From Aristolochia californica (lineage: Eukaryota; Streptophyta; Magnoliopsida; Piperales; Aristolochiaceae), in NCBI GenBank assembly GCA_029961685.1, contig JARWKL010000004.1, positions 33,720,114 to 33,784,113 on the forward strand: a DNA stretch of 64,000 nt, read 5' to 3'. Both the position numbers and the translations under genes were made by a program. The notes beneath the pieces were generated by a model that made no database searches, was not told the DNA's origin, and saw only the letters and a program-made list of their open reading frames with translations. Shown here one piece after another: positions 22,263 through 31,904 of the stretch. The stretch's first letter is position 1; every line of letters starts with the position of its first letter.

Positions 22263-22944
22263 CTATAAGTCAGGTAGACCAAATTCAACCTTACGATCTA
22301 GACATCCAGGACTTAACAATGCTGGATTCAATGTATCAGGTCTATTTGTAGCCATCAGGACTAGGATATTACCACGAGAATCAAACCCATCAAGCTGATT
22401 AACAATGTCAAGCATTGTACACTGAACTTTATTAGCACCACCAACACCATCATCAAAATGAGCACCACCTATGGCATCCACGTCATAAAAAAAAACAATG
22501 CAAGCCGTCATTGAATGAGCCAACTGAAAAAGTTCGCGGACCGTCCTTGCCCCTTCACCAACATATTTTTGGACAAGCTCACTACCAATAACATGAATAA
22601 AGCAGGCAGCTTCTGTTGGCTACAACTCTAGCTAAGAGAGCCTTCCCTGTCCCTGGAGGACCATAGCAGAGAACTCCCTTTGGTGGGTCAATTCCCAGCT
22701 GAACAAACCTATCAGGATGGAGCACAGGCAGCTCTACAACTTCTCGCATCTTTTTAATCTACTCCTTACAACCACCAACATCATTGTATGTCACATCAAG
22801 CTTTTCTTCAATAGTCATGGTAACACTAGGATCAATTTTTGGAGGCAAAGGAATCTGAATCTGGTATTTGTTGTAGTCAACACTCACGCGCATGCCTTCT
22901 TCGATATCTATTGGAGAAACCTTATCCCCTAACCCCACAACCCT
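22263..22944 (-). pseudogene. Captured 26S proteasome ATPase RPT1 fragment
   Basis: From 22944 leftwards the minus strand gives [45 protein letters not shown], a stop, then [20 protein letters not shown]. After a frameshift it continues with [40 protein letters not shown] and [16 protein letters not shown]. This is the AAA ATPase subunit RPT1 (26S subunit 7), covering the OB-fold end and most of the ATPase core. Walker A ends GKA where the family has GKT, and Walker B reads FFYDVD where it has FFDEVD. It joins EF2 sequence directly at 22944/22945. It is non-functional but about 225 residues long with no intron seen. Confidence 0.9.
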
Positions 22945-23377
22945 ATGATCGGACTAGACTAGCAATTTCAAACCGTCAAGAAGCTTGGAAAGATTTGAAG
23001 CAACGCTGCATTGGACAACAACACGCACCATAGGGGACACAGAGAACTTCTTGGCGCAAATTGGGTGAGCAACTACTTCTTTCGTACCAGTCAAAGTAGC
23101 ATTAAGGAACTGATCCAATCCAACCAAAGACTTTGTATGGCCACAAGGAACAACGGCATCAGACTCCAGCGCTGTCCCCATCCAAATGATAGTTCTCTGG
23201 ACGTAGGGCATATATATAAATCATTTTCTGGACCGGTGCAGAAGTTGGGCCCATGATGCTAACCATCATACCAGTGCAGACCTTACCAGCTAAGGGACGC
23301 CCAAGGGCAATAAATCGACCTTTAGCAGAGGCAGGAATCATTTGAGAAACATAAAGGAGAAGTGGACCATCCAGAGC
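22945..23377 (-). pseudogene. Captured elongation factor 2 fragment
   Basis: The minus strand reads [39 protein letters not shown], then after one frameshift [50 protein letters not shown] and VASNLSKLLDGLKLLV. This is the domain II-III region of eEF-2, the ribosomal translocation GTPase. About 145 residues are present, without the G domain or the diphthamide region. It starts immediately after glutamate synthase sequence and ends with a stop plus SDH at 22945, fused to RPT1. No intron is seen. Confidence 0.92.
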
Positions 23378-23515
23378 ACAGTTGCTACCAGGTTTCCCTA
23401 CTTCTACAGTACCACCCGGCAGGTACTCATACCCATGATCACCAACCCCTTCAACCACTGTTTGAGCTCCATAGTGACGCACCCAAAACATCTCAGCGGA
23501 AGTGCCATTCAGAAA
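23378..23515 (-). pseudogene. Captured glutamate synthase (GOGAT) fragment
   Basis: About 46 residues read [20 protein letters not shown] and [20 protein letters not shown]. They match the carboxy-terminal beta-helix domain of ferredoxin- or NADH-dependent glutamate synthase (family pattern VRNSGA.AVVEG.GDHGCEYMTGG). The stretch lies in one open frame between the sorting-receptor and EF2 pieces with no linker on either side. It is too short to tell the ferredoxin from the NADH form. It is plainly non-functional. Confidence 0.82.
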
Positions 23516-23782
23516 TGTGAATGCCTGAGGACAGTACCATGTTATGTAGTGAGGAGTGAACTGGCTGTATCCGCCTTGTTCAAGTAATTGTGTTGCACCC
23601 TTGAAAGCCTTCACAAATTGTATCAGCATGTCACACGTAGGCCCAAGCTCAACATTGCTATTGGTCCACAACGCATACTCCACCAGGTCATTTGGGTGGG
23701 CCACTGCTTCTGTCCAGGCAAGGTGCACATTAACCATTTCCCCACTGGCAATAGCCTTTGGTGCAGAACCAAGAAATCTATC
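23516..23782 (-). pseudogene. Captured vacuolar sorting receptor fragment (luminal, amino-terminal part)
   Basis: About 89 residues include [51 protein letters not shown] and [18 protein letters not shown]. These match the region after the protease-associated domain of plant vacuolar sorting receptors (BP-80/VSR), which bind vacuolar cargo in the Golgi. It is in one open frame with the glutamate synthase and EF2 pieces. A different VSR part is captured in D (57609-58127). VSR genes are multi-exon, and no intron interrupts this piece. Confidence 0.9.
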
Positions 23783-23917
23783 TCCATACGTTACAGAACC
23801 AAGAAATGGCAAATTGAATTCACTACCTTGTGAATCTCCTCTCACAATAGGGCCCTGCGAACTACCTATTACGATAGCATATATACCACGCAACACATTT
23901 AACAAGGTCACTGAAAA
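23783..23917 (-). pseudogene. Unrecognised captured stretch
   Basis: An open frame of about 45 residues (for example [20 protein letters not shown] and [12 protein letters not shown]) links the poly(A)-binding protein and VSR pieces. I cannot assign it. The last residues may be degraded VSR upstream sequence. Confidence 0.4.
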
Positions 23918-24066
23918 AAACTTGCATGAAGTAAGTAGACTAAACTCAGAAAAGAATTGGTTCAGCTTCTCATCATCTATGCTGTCAACCAGGTTCGTCA
24001 AGTACAGGTGCAGCCCTTGGTACTCGCTCCAGTCACCTTATAAATCTGCTCAAACCATCCCTTCAA
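23918..24066 (-). pseudogene. Captured poly(A)-binding protein fragment
   Basis: The minus strand reads LKGWFEQ (24066), then after a frameshift [20 protein letters not shown] and [13 protein letters not shown]. This is the linker plus the start of RRM4 in cytoplasmic poly(A)-binding protein (family pattern QG.NLYLKNLDDSI.DEKL and LFSEFG.ITSCKVM). About 49 residues are present. RNP1 is missing and RNP2 (LYLTNL) is visible. The upstream part lies in the long frame that also holds the RDR6-like piece. Confidence 0.87.
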
Positions 24067-24414
24067 TGTTCGTATCACCTTTGACCTAGCTCCAACAGCT
24101 TCAGAAATAAGTTTTGCATCGCCATTTCGGTTGGTCAAGCTATCAACATTTGCAAACACACTGGAAGCAGTATTGTCAGATTCCACCTTCTCATCGGAAA
24201 CAAGTGCAAGAGGCTTATACGCACTGCTGTCCACATTGTCTTTTTTAAATTTGGCCTCTGAACCAAACCCATCAGCATAGACAGCACGCCCATCAGTAGT
24301 TTCAGCAGTCAACAATTTATATTGTGTTGTTGTCTTGGCACCCGGTTTGGTGCTGGAACCTTGTCCCCCCATTTCTGCCACGCAAGTGAGATCATCTGCA
24401 GGACAGCCATGGCG
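24067..24414 (-). pseudogene. Unrecognised captured stretch between RDR6-like and PABP pieces
   Basis: About 115 open codons (TKPGAKTTTQYKLLTAETTD, GRAVYADGFGSEAKFKKDN and FANVDSLTNRNGDAKL). The composition is protein-like and the frame is continuous with the RDR6-like piece. I do not recognise a family. It probably comes from one or two more host genes. Confidence 0.45.
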
Positions 24415-24834
24415 ACAGTCAACAAGATGATGCAACCCAGGAGCGTTAACAGCTTCCAGAATCCGAATGTCTCCCGGGTGAAGACAAGGGTTCTTTGCTA
24501 TTACCAGAGTCCCAATGATCATTTTCGCCTTATTTTTCAAACCTGAAAATCTTGAACCATGCTTATTGCAAGACTTCTCTAATAAAGGGATGGATAATTG
24601 GATAAAGCACTGTCCATGTTCAAGTACCCCAAGTTCATCCAAGCAACCTAGCAACCATCTCGCCAATGGGACAAAGATCCTAACCTTGTGTAAAAGGTCC
24701 CCTACCTGGGTAGACCACAAACAAGAGAGCATACCTCTGAGATAAGGCTCACTTTGAGGCCTGAAACCAGCACTTAACATCATGGCGGCATTATTGCCAT
24801 GCTGAGCACATGAAGTAGTTAAAACCTCGTATGC
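24415..24834 (-). pseudogene. Captured RDR6-like RNA-dependent RNA polymerase fragment
   Basis: About 140 residues: AAMMLSAGFRPQSEPYLRGM, VRIFVPLARWLLGCLDELGV, LEHGQCFIQLSIPLLEKSCN, KHGSRF, and IAKNPCLHPGDIRILEAVNA then PGLHHLVDC. These match the RDR domain of plant cellular RNA-dependent RNA polymerases, closest in my recollection to RDR6 because of the KHGSRF segment. The piece stops before the catalytic DLDGD motif. RDR6 makes double-stranded RNA for secondary siRNAs that silence transposons. The frame stays open over this stretch. Confidence 0.88.
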
Positions 24835-26010
24835 TACCAAAAAGAATTGTATCTCCCTGGGATCCAGAAAAGGAAACCCTCCCTCTGCAAATTGACAATT
24901 CACCTCCGCACAGGTACTGTACGCATCCACGGAAAAACAAACCCACCAAAAAATTAGTTTTACTTCCAGCATCCTCCCAAAAATTTGATCTCGACTTGCA
25001 TAAACCCAAGCCAAAATTCCCGTATTTGGGCTCTGGTTCGTGGCTTCCCAAAACAGAGAGCTTTCGTTCCCAATTTTCGAGCAGCGTTGCTGCTGCTCAA
25101 CACCTTGGAGGCCCTTCAACCGTATGGAACCACCGATTTGAACTAAAAATAGATGGCATTTCAAAATCGTACACCAAATTTCGTTGGATATGGTTCCCCG
25201 CTGGGATTCCGAGGGCAAGGTTGAGGCTAAAAATGAGAATCCGGAAGCCAGAGCCCACCGGATTTGTTTTCGATGGCACCGACGGAGTCTCCTCCGTGTC
25301 CGGTGGCGAAAGGCAAACCTGCGCTGATGTGGCGAATATGGCTGGTGCTCATCGGCCCGTTCCGGCGGAATTTGTGCCCCATAAACTGCCAGTTCAGCCA
25401 GTGTCGTGGTTTGCATCGCCGGTGGAAGATGTATGGCTTTGTGGGAGATAGGGGTGGGGGAAAAACCCCTCCGATGTGCACAATTTGGGGTCGCCGCTGT
25501 CTGATGTCCCGGTCAAAATAGTAGCCGGAAGATTTTCCTTTTGCAGATCTAGATGGGGCTCCGCTCGCCGTGAGTCGTGTTGGTGTACTTCCGGATTTGA
25601 GGTCTCCCCCCATCTGACCAATGCCGACGAACTAGTAGCCGAAAACCCCTATGATTTTCCCAAATCGTCGTCGCTGTTCGACTTTGAAATTACGTGCACA
25701 GAAATCTTAATTTGTGGTGACGCAAAGCCTCTCTGCCCCTCCGAATCTGAGATTGACCCCAAATTCTTCGCAGAGGCTTCGGTCGGTAGACGAGACGAAG
25801 TGGTTACTTTGTCACCCATTTTCCCGTCGAAGACAGCTTCTCCAGCAAATGCCTCTTGATACTCCGTTGTTAAAAAATACTTCACCCAGGCTGCACGCCA
25901 TTTCTGTATTCATTCCGCTCCCATGACTGTTGCAGCCATTTCTTAGATTTGTCTGTGCATCGCCACTATTTCATCTTCTTGGTTCATTGTGTTCCCCCTC
26001 TGATACCAGT
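24835..26010 (-). other. B2 leader and primer-binding site
   Basis: GC-richer leader matching parts of the A and D leaders (for example plus-strand AGCAGCGTTGC near 25080 and CCGACGGAGTCTCCTCCGTG near 25280). The primer site is the complement of CCTCTGATACCA (25997-26008), two bases from the LTR. Open frames on both strands here do not match between copies. The first 190 codons of the long minus-strand frame belong to this leader, not to RDR6. Confidence 0.7.
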
Positions 26011-26425
26011 TGTTACGGTCTTGGATCTGACACAAGGATTCATTGGGAGGATCTTGGATCTGCCACGGGTTACGAGTCTGCCATACATTACGATAGGGAT
26101 AGTAGGAAGACATGGGGAAGATGAAGATCAATGAAGGATGAGAGAATACGTGGGTTTTTGAGGAAAACCCTAACCTCGAGATCAAGAAGGTGATCTCAAG
26201 CCTGTTTACGCTAGATTTAACCTAATTCTTAATACTTCAATGCTTGTCTTTCTCATCACACTTACCCCTTAAATAGGGTTCACCCTCTTAGGGTTTACGA
26301 TAAAATATTACAAAAATACCCCTATAAATAAAATATTCCAAAAATACCCATGTGGCCTAAAACTGAAATAAATAAAGTAAATTAAAGAAAAAAATTAAAA
26401 TAATAATGTTATTGTGTGCATAATA
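26011..26425 (-). repeat. B2 5' LTR
   Basis: 415-bp family G LTR. On the plus strand it reads TGTTACGGTCTTGGATCTG to GTGTGCATAATA. TRIM T2b is inserted exactly at its outer edge. Confidence 0.85.
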
Positions 26426-26753
26426 TTTATGGTCCTGGGGTTAAGTACCTATGTCTTCCACTCCTAATAGGCCGGTCTTTTGGGTAGTATTGGCTAGGTG
26501 CATAACATTTGGTATCAGAGCAGGCGCAACGTCCCAACTTCGAGGCCCCGCTTGCACAGGTGGACCGCACGCCCCTGGCGAGCCGCCGTAAGGGAGTATG
26601 GGCTCCTGACCCGGTCCCTGTTGCTGTGTTAAGGCCACCGTGGTCGTCGGCTCGGGAGGGCGGGGTGTACAGTTATGGTCCTGGGGTTAAGTACCTATGC
26701 CTTCCGCTCCTAACAAGCCGGTCTTTTGGGTAGTATTGGCTAGGTGCATAGTA
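26426..26753 (+). mobile_element. TRIM element T2b
   Basis: Terminal repeats at 26426-26507 and about 26671-26753 match those of T2a and T2c (GGTCCTGGGGTTAAG to GGCTAGGTGCATA). TGGTATCAGAGC is at 26510-26521, and GAGGGCGGGGTGTAC precedes the second repeat. The perfect target duplication TAATA lies at 26421-26425 and 26754-26758. It is inserted at the last bases of the B2 LTR. Confidence 0.88.
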
Positions 26754-26758
26754 TAATA

Positions 26759-27584
26759 TTCATAAAGGTGTCAAACTTCTTATACCATTGTCTTGGAGCT
26801 TGTTTAAGACCATAAAAGCTCTTTTGAAGTTTGTACACTATTTTCTCCTTTCCTTGTGCTTTGAAACCCTATGGCTGCATCATGCAAATTTCTTCCTCCA
26901 AATCACCATGAAGAAAGGTTGTCTTTACATCCAACTGCTCTAAGTGCAAGTCTTCATTTGCCACTAGTCTAAACACTGTTCTAATAGTAGTCAATTTCAC
27001 TACTGGAGAGAAAATCTCAGTGTAGTCAATGCCTTTTTTTTGTTAAAATCCCTTTACCACCAGTCTTGCATTGTACCACATGCTGCCATCATGTTCATCT
27101 TTTATTCGGTACACCCATTTATTTTGCAAGGCCTTCTTCTCTTTTGGTAAGTCTATCAATTGCCATGTTTGATTGGATAATAGTGAATCCATCTCATCTT
27201 TCATGGCAAACTCCCACTTGGTTGATTCATCAACTTGCACGACTTCCTCTTAACTCTCTGGTTCACCTTTATCAATCAAATGAATATAATTCAGTGTAGG
27301 GGAGTACCTCTTTGGTGGTCTGCTAGTTCTGACAATTTTCCTGACTTAAGTCATAGGAATGTTCTGATTTACTTCAGGGGGTATGTTTTCCTGATCTTCC
27401 TGAGCAATATTCTCCATCTCAATAAATGGAAGATCTCTCAACTGAATCACTTTAGACTTCTTAGCTTCATGGCTTGTGCTCTTAGAATCTTTTCTCAACC
27501 TGTATTTATACAAGACACCTTCATTGAAGATCACGTTCTTGCTCTTGATAACCTTTCGACTTTGGTCATCCCAGGAGTGATAAC
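26759..27584 (-). pseudogene. H2 copia pol, part 1 (reverse transcriptase, 5' half)
   Basis: Tnt1-like pol on the minus strand. From the right it reads WDDQSRKVIKSKNVIFNEG, EWEFAMKDEMDSLL-like (KWEFAMKDEMDSLLSNQTW), NKWVYRIKDEHDG, LVVKGF, LDVKTTFLHGDLEEEI and KLQKSFYGLKQAPRQWYKKF. Several stops interrupt it. The B2/T2b block removed the YVDD part and RNase H at the left. To the right the element continues after the R4-2 insertion at 34007. Confidence 0.85.
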
Positions 27585-27965
27585 TATTGGAAGATGGGCC
27601 CAAGCCCATAAGACCAAGGACAACCCATGCATCCAAGAGATATAGAAGACAGACTCAAGGCCCACAGATCAAGGAACAGGCACATAGGCTCACATACAAT
27701 GATGGTAGGATGTTAAATAAAAAGTCATCTCATAAAGATGATATTAATGTAATTAAGTTAAAGTTCCAGGGCTGAAACCTAAACCCTAAACCCTAAGTTT
27801 AGGGGTATTATTTTAATACAATAGTTTCATTAATCTATAAATAGAGCTTCATGGGGAGGGTTAGGATCATCGAGTCCATATCTTCTTCTTCCTCTTGTTT
27901 TCTCTCAATGAGTCTCTCTCCCTTTTTCTCCATGAGCTAAATCCATGGAATCCTGAAAATGAACA
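27585..27965 (+). repeat. R4-2 5' LTR
   Basis: 381-bp LTR, TATTGGAAGATGGGCCCAAG to CCTGAAAATGAACA. TGGTATTAGAGC (27966-27977) follows. It matches the R4-1 LTRs at 52947-53377 and 55535-55950. Confidence 0.88.
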
Positions 27966-27977
27966 TGGTATTAGAGC

Positions 27978-28538
27978 TTTGATTTTTAGGACTCGTAGCT
28001 ATGGTTTTCAAAATTCAAGAAACCTATTATTTTTTATTTTCTCATAATGATGCTTCTTTTTTATAGTAGCTAGAATTTGTTTTTTATTTCCCACTATTAC
28101 ACTATTATTTATGTTTTTTCTTCCTCTCGTATCCGAGTTGAACAAAGTTGACTCGGTAGAACATCATCATACCATTAGAAGACTCTCATGACGATGGGAG
28201 TTTATTCGCTGGAAAAATCAGATACGTTATCTGTGCTAAAGACGACGACTTCTCACGGTGAGGAAGTCGCATTGCAGTCCGAAAGGCCGGAGAAGACGAT
28301 GACACAAAAACATTGCCGAGTTTCATTTCCAGTTTCTGTTATTGCTCACACGGAGAGATGAAAGATTTTCGGAATGGTTTATTTCCGACTGCTGGAAACC
28401 TCCCGATTATCTCATCTGTCTCTGATTAACAACATAGTATTTCCTGCCTGGTTCATGCTTCGGCGAGGACAATGATGTGTGTTCTGTTCGGCCGAGGGGA
28501 AGATGACCCACTATTTCCGTCTTAAATTGTTTCCTAAG
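27978..28538 (+). other. R4-2 internal region, left part
   Basis: Begins with a leader similar to R4-1 (GCTTTGATTTTTAGG against GCTATGGTTTTCAGG), then about 400 bp with protein-like composition but no frame or family I recognise. It ends at the R5 target duplication CTAAG. Confidence 0.6.
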
Positions 28539-28769
28539 TATTAGAATATACATACGTTTATCTTTTTTTATTTATTATTTTAATATTTCATTACATTGTA
28601 TTATACGTATTTCATTAGGTTGTATTTTTCCATCTTGATGTATAAAGACCCTTTGTATATTTCGAAACGGTAAGAAATCAGAATTTTATTTTTTACCTTC
28701 GTCTTCTCGGTTGCGCCTCCCCGACGACGAGCAGACCTTAACGGCTCTTCGATATTCTGAGTTCTAACA
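28539..28769 (+). repeat. R5 5' LTR
   Basis: 231 bp, TATTAGAATATACATACG to GAGTTCTAACA. A TATA-box-like GATGTATAAAGACCC lies near 28636-28650. Confidence 0.95.
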
Positions 28770-28781
28770 TGGTATCAGAGC

Positions 28782-29393
28782 GGATGATTCTCCTCCTTCT
28801 TTGATTTTTTTTTCATCGTCGGCGTAAGGTGCCTTTTATTCCCGACGACGGACATTTGCAGTCGTCTTTCTCGCCCATTTTTGGCGATTATTTCCGGCAA
28901 CGATTACTAGCGCATCCTCCTCTGTTTCCGACAGAGGGGTTTTCGTTTCTTCTCCTCTGTTGGGAAGAAGCTCCGTGATTGAAGATTTCGGGCGTCTAAT
29001 TATTCCTTTTTCGACGCCCTCTGAGTTTTCTGACGACAACTCGAGACGACGAACACGCAGCTGAACGCAGCCTCCTCGACGGTAGGCTCATCAGGTGAGA
29101 TTGTTGGGTTTCTGGTTCTGTCGGCAAAGAGGTCAGATTTCGCCTCCTCTCTCAAATTTTTTTTTTCGTCTGGATACTGCTGCCAAGGTACTGGCCGAGG
29201 GCTGGCCAAAATTTTTCTGGGTTTGGATGTTGGTGGTAGAGGCAGACATTCTGGATTGATTATTGGAGACCGAGAGGTTCAATATTTTTTGGATTTGGTC
29301 TTTGTTGGCCGAGGGACTCGCCGGATTTTTTTTTGCTGACACAGTTTGGTTTATTGCTGCTTCCGTTGATTTATTGTGGTATCTCCTCACTCA
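28782..29393 (+). other. R5 leader
   Basis: About 610 bp between primer site and gag with no coding frame in the sense direction. The chosen gag start is the ATG at 29394 (MATSSNSG); an in-frame ATG at 29376 is also possible. Confidence 0.75.
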
Positions 29394-31088
29394 ATGGCGA
29401 CTTCTTCCAATTCTGGTGTTCGTTCCAGTTCAACACTTTCCGCCATTGAAGAACCTTCGAACCCTTTCTATATTCACCATTCGGACAACCCAGGGCAAGT
29501 TCTTGTTTCCCAGCTACTTACCGGTGAAAATTACATCAGTTGGAGTCGTGCGATGTTGATCGCCTTATCCGTGAAAAACAAAGTGGGATTTGTCGACGGT
29601 TCCATTCCTGAACCTCAAAGTACTGATCCCAATTTGCTCAACTCCTGGACCCGAAATAATAATATGGTTATCTCTTGGATCTTAAATTCGATTTCCAAAG
29701 AAATTTCTGCGAGTATTATTTTTGCTGCTTCTGCCCGAGAGATTTGGATCGACCTTCGTGATCGTTTTCAACAGAGAAATGGCCCTCGCATTTTTCAGCT
29801 TAAACACGAATTAATGAACTTGCGTCAAGACAAGGATACTATCAACACTTATTTCACAAAGTTGAAGACTATTTGGGAAGAACTAAGTAATTACCGTCCT
29901 AATTGCTCTTGTGGGACATGTTCCTGTGGTGGCGTTAAAAACCTTACTGATTATCATCACATGGAGTATATCATGTTCTTCTTAATGGGCCTTGATGATT
30001 CGTTCTCCCAAGTTCGTGGTCAGTTGCTTCTCATGGATCCGATGCCTCCGATTAATCGTGTTTTTTCTCTGATTGTTCAAGAGGAACAACAAAGGAAGAC
30101 TACTCATGTCTCTGATTCGAGCACTCAGAACACTCCCACTGGCACCATGGCTTTTGCGGTTAAAACAGGCATTGCTAAATCTGGTTCTCAACACTCTCCG
30201 AAATTTCATTCCAGTTCCAATCCTTCCCGGAATCCGCCTAGCAACAAGTTTCATTGTAATCATTGCAAGAGAGATGGACATACCATGGACCGTTGCTACA
30301 AGCTCCATGGCTACCCGTTTGCACCTAAAGCCAAGACCAACCACTATTCTAATGCTGCTGCTCATCAAGTCTCTACTGCTGACGATAGTCAAGGTTCTCC
30401 CTCTGTTGGAAGCTTTGTTCAGAATCTGAACTCAACTCAATATCAGCAACTCATGTCCATGCTTTCCACACATTTGATTAGCTCTGCAAAGGTCTCTACT
30501 ACTCCGGAATCTTCCACAACCAACTGCCTGGCAGGTATTTGTTTCTCTGTGTCTTTAAACTCCCTTATTTCTTCACAACATTTCTGGATTGTAGACTCAG
30601 GAGCTACTCGACATATTTGTTCTCTAGCTCCTGCTTTCATTTCCTTGCATGCTATTCCTCATACTACAGTTACTTTGCCTAACCATTCTCAAATTTTAGT
30701 CCATTTTGCTGGTGATGTTAAACTACATTCTAACCTTGTGCTTAAAGACGTACTGTTTGTCCCTCAATTCAAATTCAACTTGATTTCTGTTAGTGCCTTA
30801 GTTACTGAATCTGGGTTTACCGTACGTTTCCTTCCTGATTGTTTTCTTATCCAGGATCTATCCACCCAGAGGATGATTGGCAAGGGTGACAAAGTCCAAG
30901 ACCTATATGTTCTTCGTGCTCCATGTTTGAACCGTGCTTTTGTTAACAATGTTTCTGCTCATGTTTGGCATAATAGGCTAGGCCACATTTCTTTTAAGAA
31001 ACTTGACTCTTTGAAAGATCAGTTGAAATGTGATGTAACTGGATTACATAAGTCAGATCCTTGCTATATTTGTCCTCTTGCTAAATAA
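29394..31088 (+). CDS. R5 gag-protease-preintegrase frame, ends at stop pair
   Basis: About 564 codons. Gag of the UBN2/RE1 type includes LTGENYISWSRAMLIALSVK, the CCHC knuckle CNHCKRDGHTMDRC (intact) and LHGYP. Protease has WIVDSGATRHICS with DSG intact and DVLFVPQFKFNLISVSALV. GAG-pre-integrase has VWHNRLGHISFKKLDSL and CYICPLAK. Two adjacent stops, TAA TGA (31086-31091), end the frame. The integrase frame continues without shift beyond them, so the original was one polyprotein. It could still be translated up to the stop but would lack catalytic integrase and RT. Confidence 0.85.
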   Translation: MATSSNSGVRSSSTLSAIEEPSNPFYIHHSDNPGQVLVSQLLTGENYISWSRAMLIALSVKNKVGFVDGSIPEPQSTDPNLLNSWTRNNNMVISWILNSISKEISASIIFAASAREIWIDLRDRFQQRNGPRIFQLKHELMNLRQDKDTINTYFTKLKTIWEELSNYRPNCSCGTCSCGGVKNLTDYHHMEYIMFFLMGLDDSFSQVRGQLLLMDPMPPINRVFSLIVQEEQQRKTTHVSDSSTQNTPTGTMAFAVKTGIAKSGSQHSPKFHSSSNPSRNPPSNKFHCNHCKRDGHTMDRCYKLHGYPFAPKAKTNHYSNAAAHQVSTADDSQGSPSVGSFVQNLNSTQYQQLMSMLSTHLISSAKVSTTPESSTTNCLAGICFSVSLNSLISSQHFWIVDSGATRHICSLAPAFISLHAIPHTTVTLPNHSQILVHFAGDVKLHSNLVLKDVLFVPQFKFNLISVSALVTESGFTVRFLPDCFLIQDLSTQRMIGKGDKVQDLYVLRAPCLNRAFVNNVSAHVWHNRLGHISFKKLDSLKDQLKCDVTGLHKSDPCYICPLAK

Positions 31089-31091
31089 TGA

Positions 31092-31904
31092 AGGCTCTCT
31101 TTTGAATCATATAACCACTTATCAAAATTTCCTTTTGATCTTGTGCACTGTGATATTTGGGGACCATATCAGACCGTTTCTTATACTGGTCATCGGCATT
31201 TTTTAACTCTTGTTGATGATTGTACTAGATTTACTTGGATTTATCTATTGAAAACTAAATCTGATGCTGTTTTCGTGATACCGAAGTTTTTTAATATGGT
31301 TTTTACTCAGTTTAATGCCAAAATCAAGGTTTTCCGCTCCATTAATGCCCCTGAATTATCTTTTGTCGATTTTTTTCAAGATCAAGGAGTTTTGCACCAA
31401 TTTTCCTGTGTTGAAAGGCCTCAGCAAAACTCAGTTGTTGTACGAAAACATCAACACCTCTTGAATGTGGCTCGGTCATTGTTTTTTCAATCCCAAATTT
31501 CAGTCTCTTTTTGGATAGAATGTATTCTGACTGCAGCTTTCTTGATTAATAGAACTTCCTCTCCTCTCTTGCGCCACAACACACCTTTTCATTTGCTATA
31601 CAACACAGCTCCTGCTTATCCTTCTTTTCGCGTCTTTGGCTGTTTAGCTTTTGTTTCCACCTTAGCTGCTCATCGAACCAAGTTCCACCCTCATGCTCGG
31701 CTTTGTGTGTTCCTTGGTTATCCAGCTGGTGTGAAAGGGTATAAATTCTATGATGTGGAGTCCAAACAAGTTTTTATTTCAAGAGATGCAGTGTTCCATG
31801 AGGACATTTTTCCTTTTCATACTATTACCAGTTCAGATCAAATTACTGATCCCTTTCCTGATTTGGTTCTGCCTCACTCATCCATACATGCTCCTTCTTT
31901 TTAA
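31092..31904 (+). pseudogene. R5 integrase
   Basis: Same frame as gag. The core starts VHCDIWGPYQTVSYTGHRHF. Two of the three catalytic acidic residues are lost: the RSDNAPE position reads RSINAPE, and the VVERKHQH position reads VVVRKHQH. The later part (VFGCLAFVSTLAAHRTKFHP, CVFLGYPAGVKGYKFYD) is well kept. A deletion at about 31900 removes the rest of the linker and the start of reverse transcriptase and puts what follows out of frame. Confidence 0.85.

Larger units (their letters stand above)
21763..26425 (-). mobile_element. Element B2: family G copy with six captured gene fragments
   Basis: Minus-oriented element. The 5' LTR is at 26011-26425, with the primer site next to it (complement of CTGATACCA, 26000-26008). 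The leader is 24835-25999, the captured coding pieces 22263-24834, then a family G polypurine region (22132-22230) and a 3' LTR (21763-22131) that has lost about 48 bp to B1. No gag or pol is seen. In element order the pieces are RDR6-like, an unrecognised stretch, poly(A)-binding protein, an unrecognised stretch, vacuolar sorting receptor, glutamate synthase, EF2 and RPT1, all in the sense direction. Inserted in H2 reverse transcriptase. Confidence 0.88.

Noticed and set aside
22263..25416. Functional host genes for eEF2, RPT1, VSR, glutamate synthase, PABP or RDR6
   Set aside because: Each is a short internal piece without start, end or key catalytic parts, lying between LTRs, with stops and frameshifts.
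23342..25926. Plus-strand open frames opposite the captured genes (for example 23556-24089 and 24831-25451)
   Set aside because: They are shadows of the minus-strand coding pieces or lie in the non-conserved B2 leader; no protein family is recognisable.
27770..27810. Telomere-like CCCTAAA repeats
   Set aside because: Only two to three CCCTAAA units within the R4-2 LTR, and likewise near 53110; too few to be telomeric.
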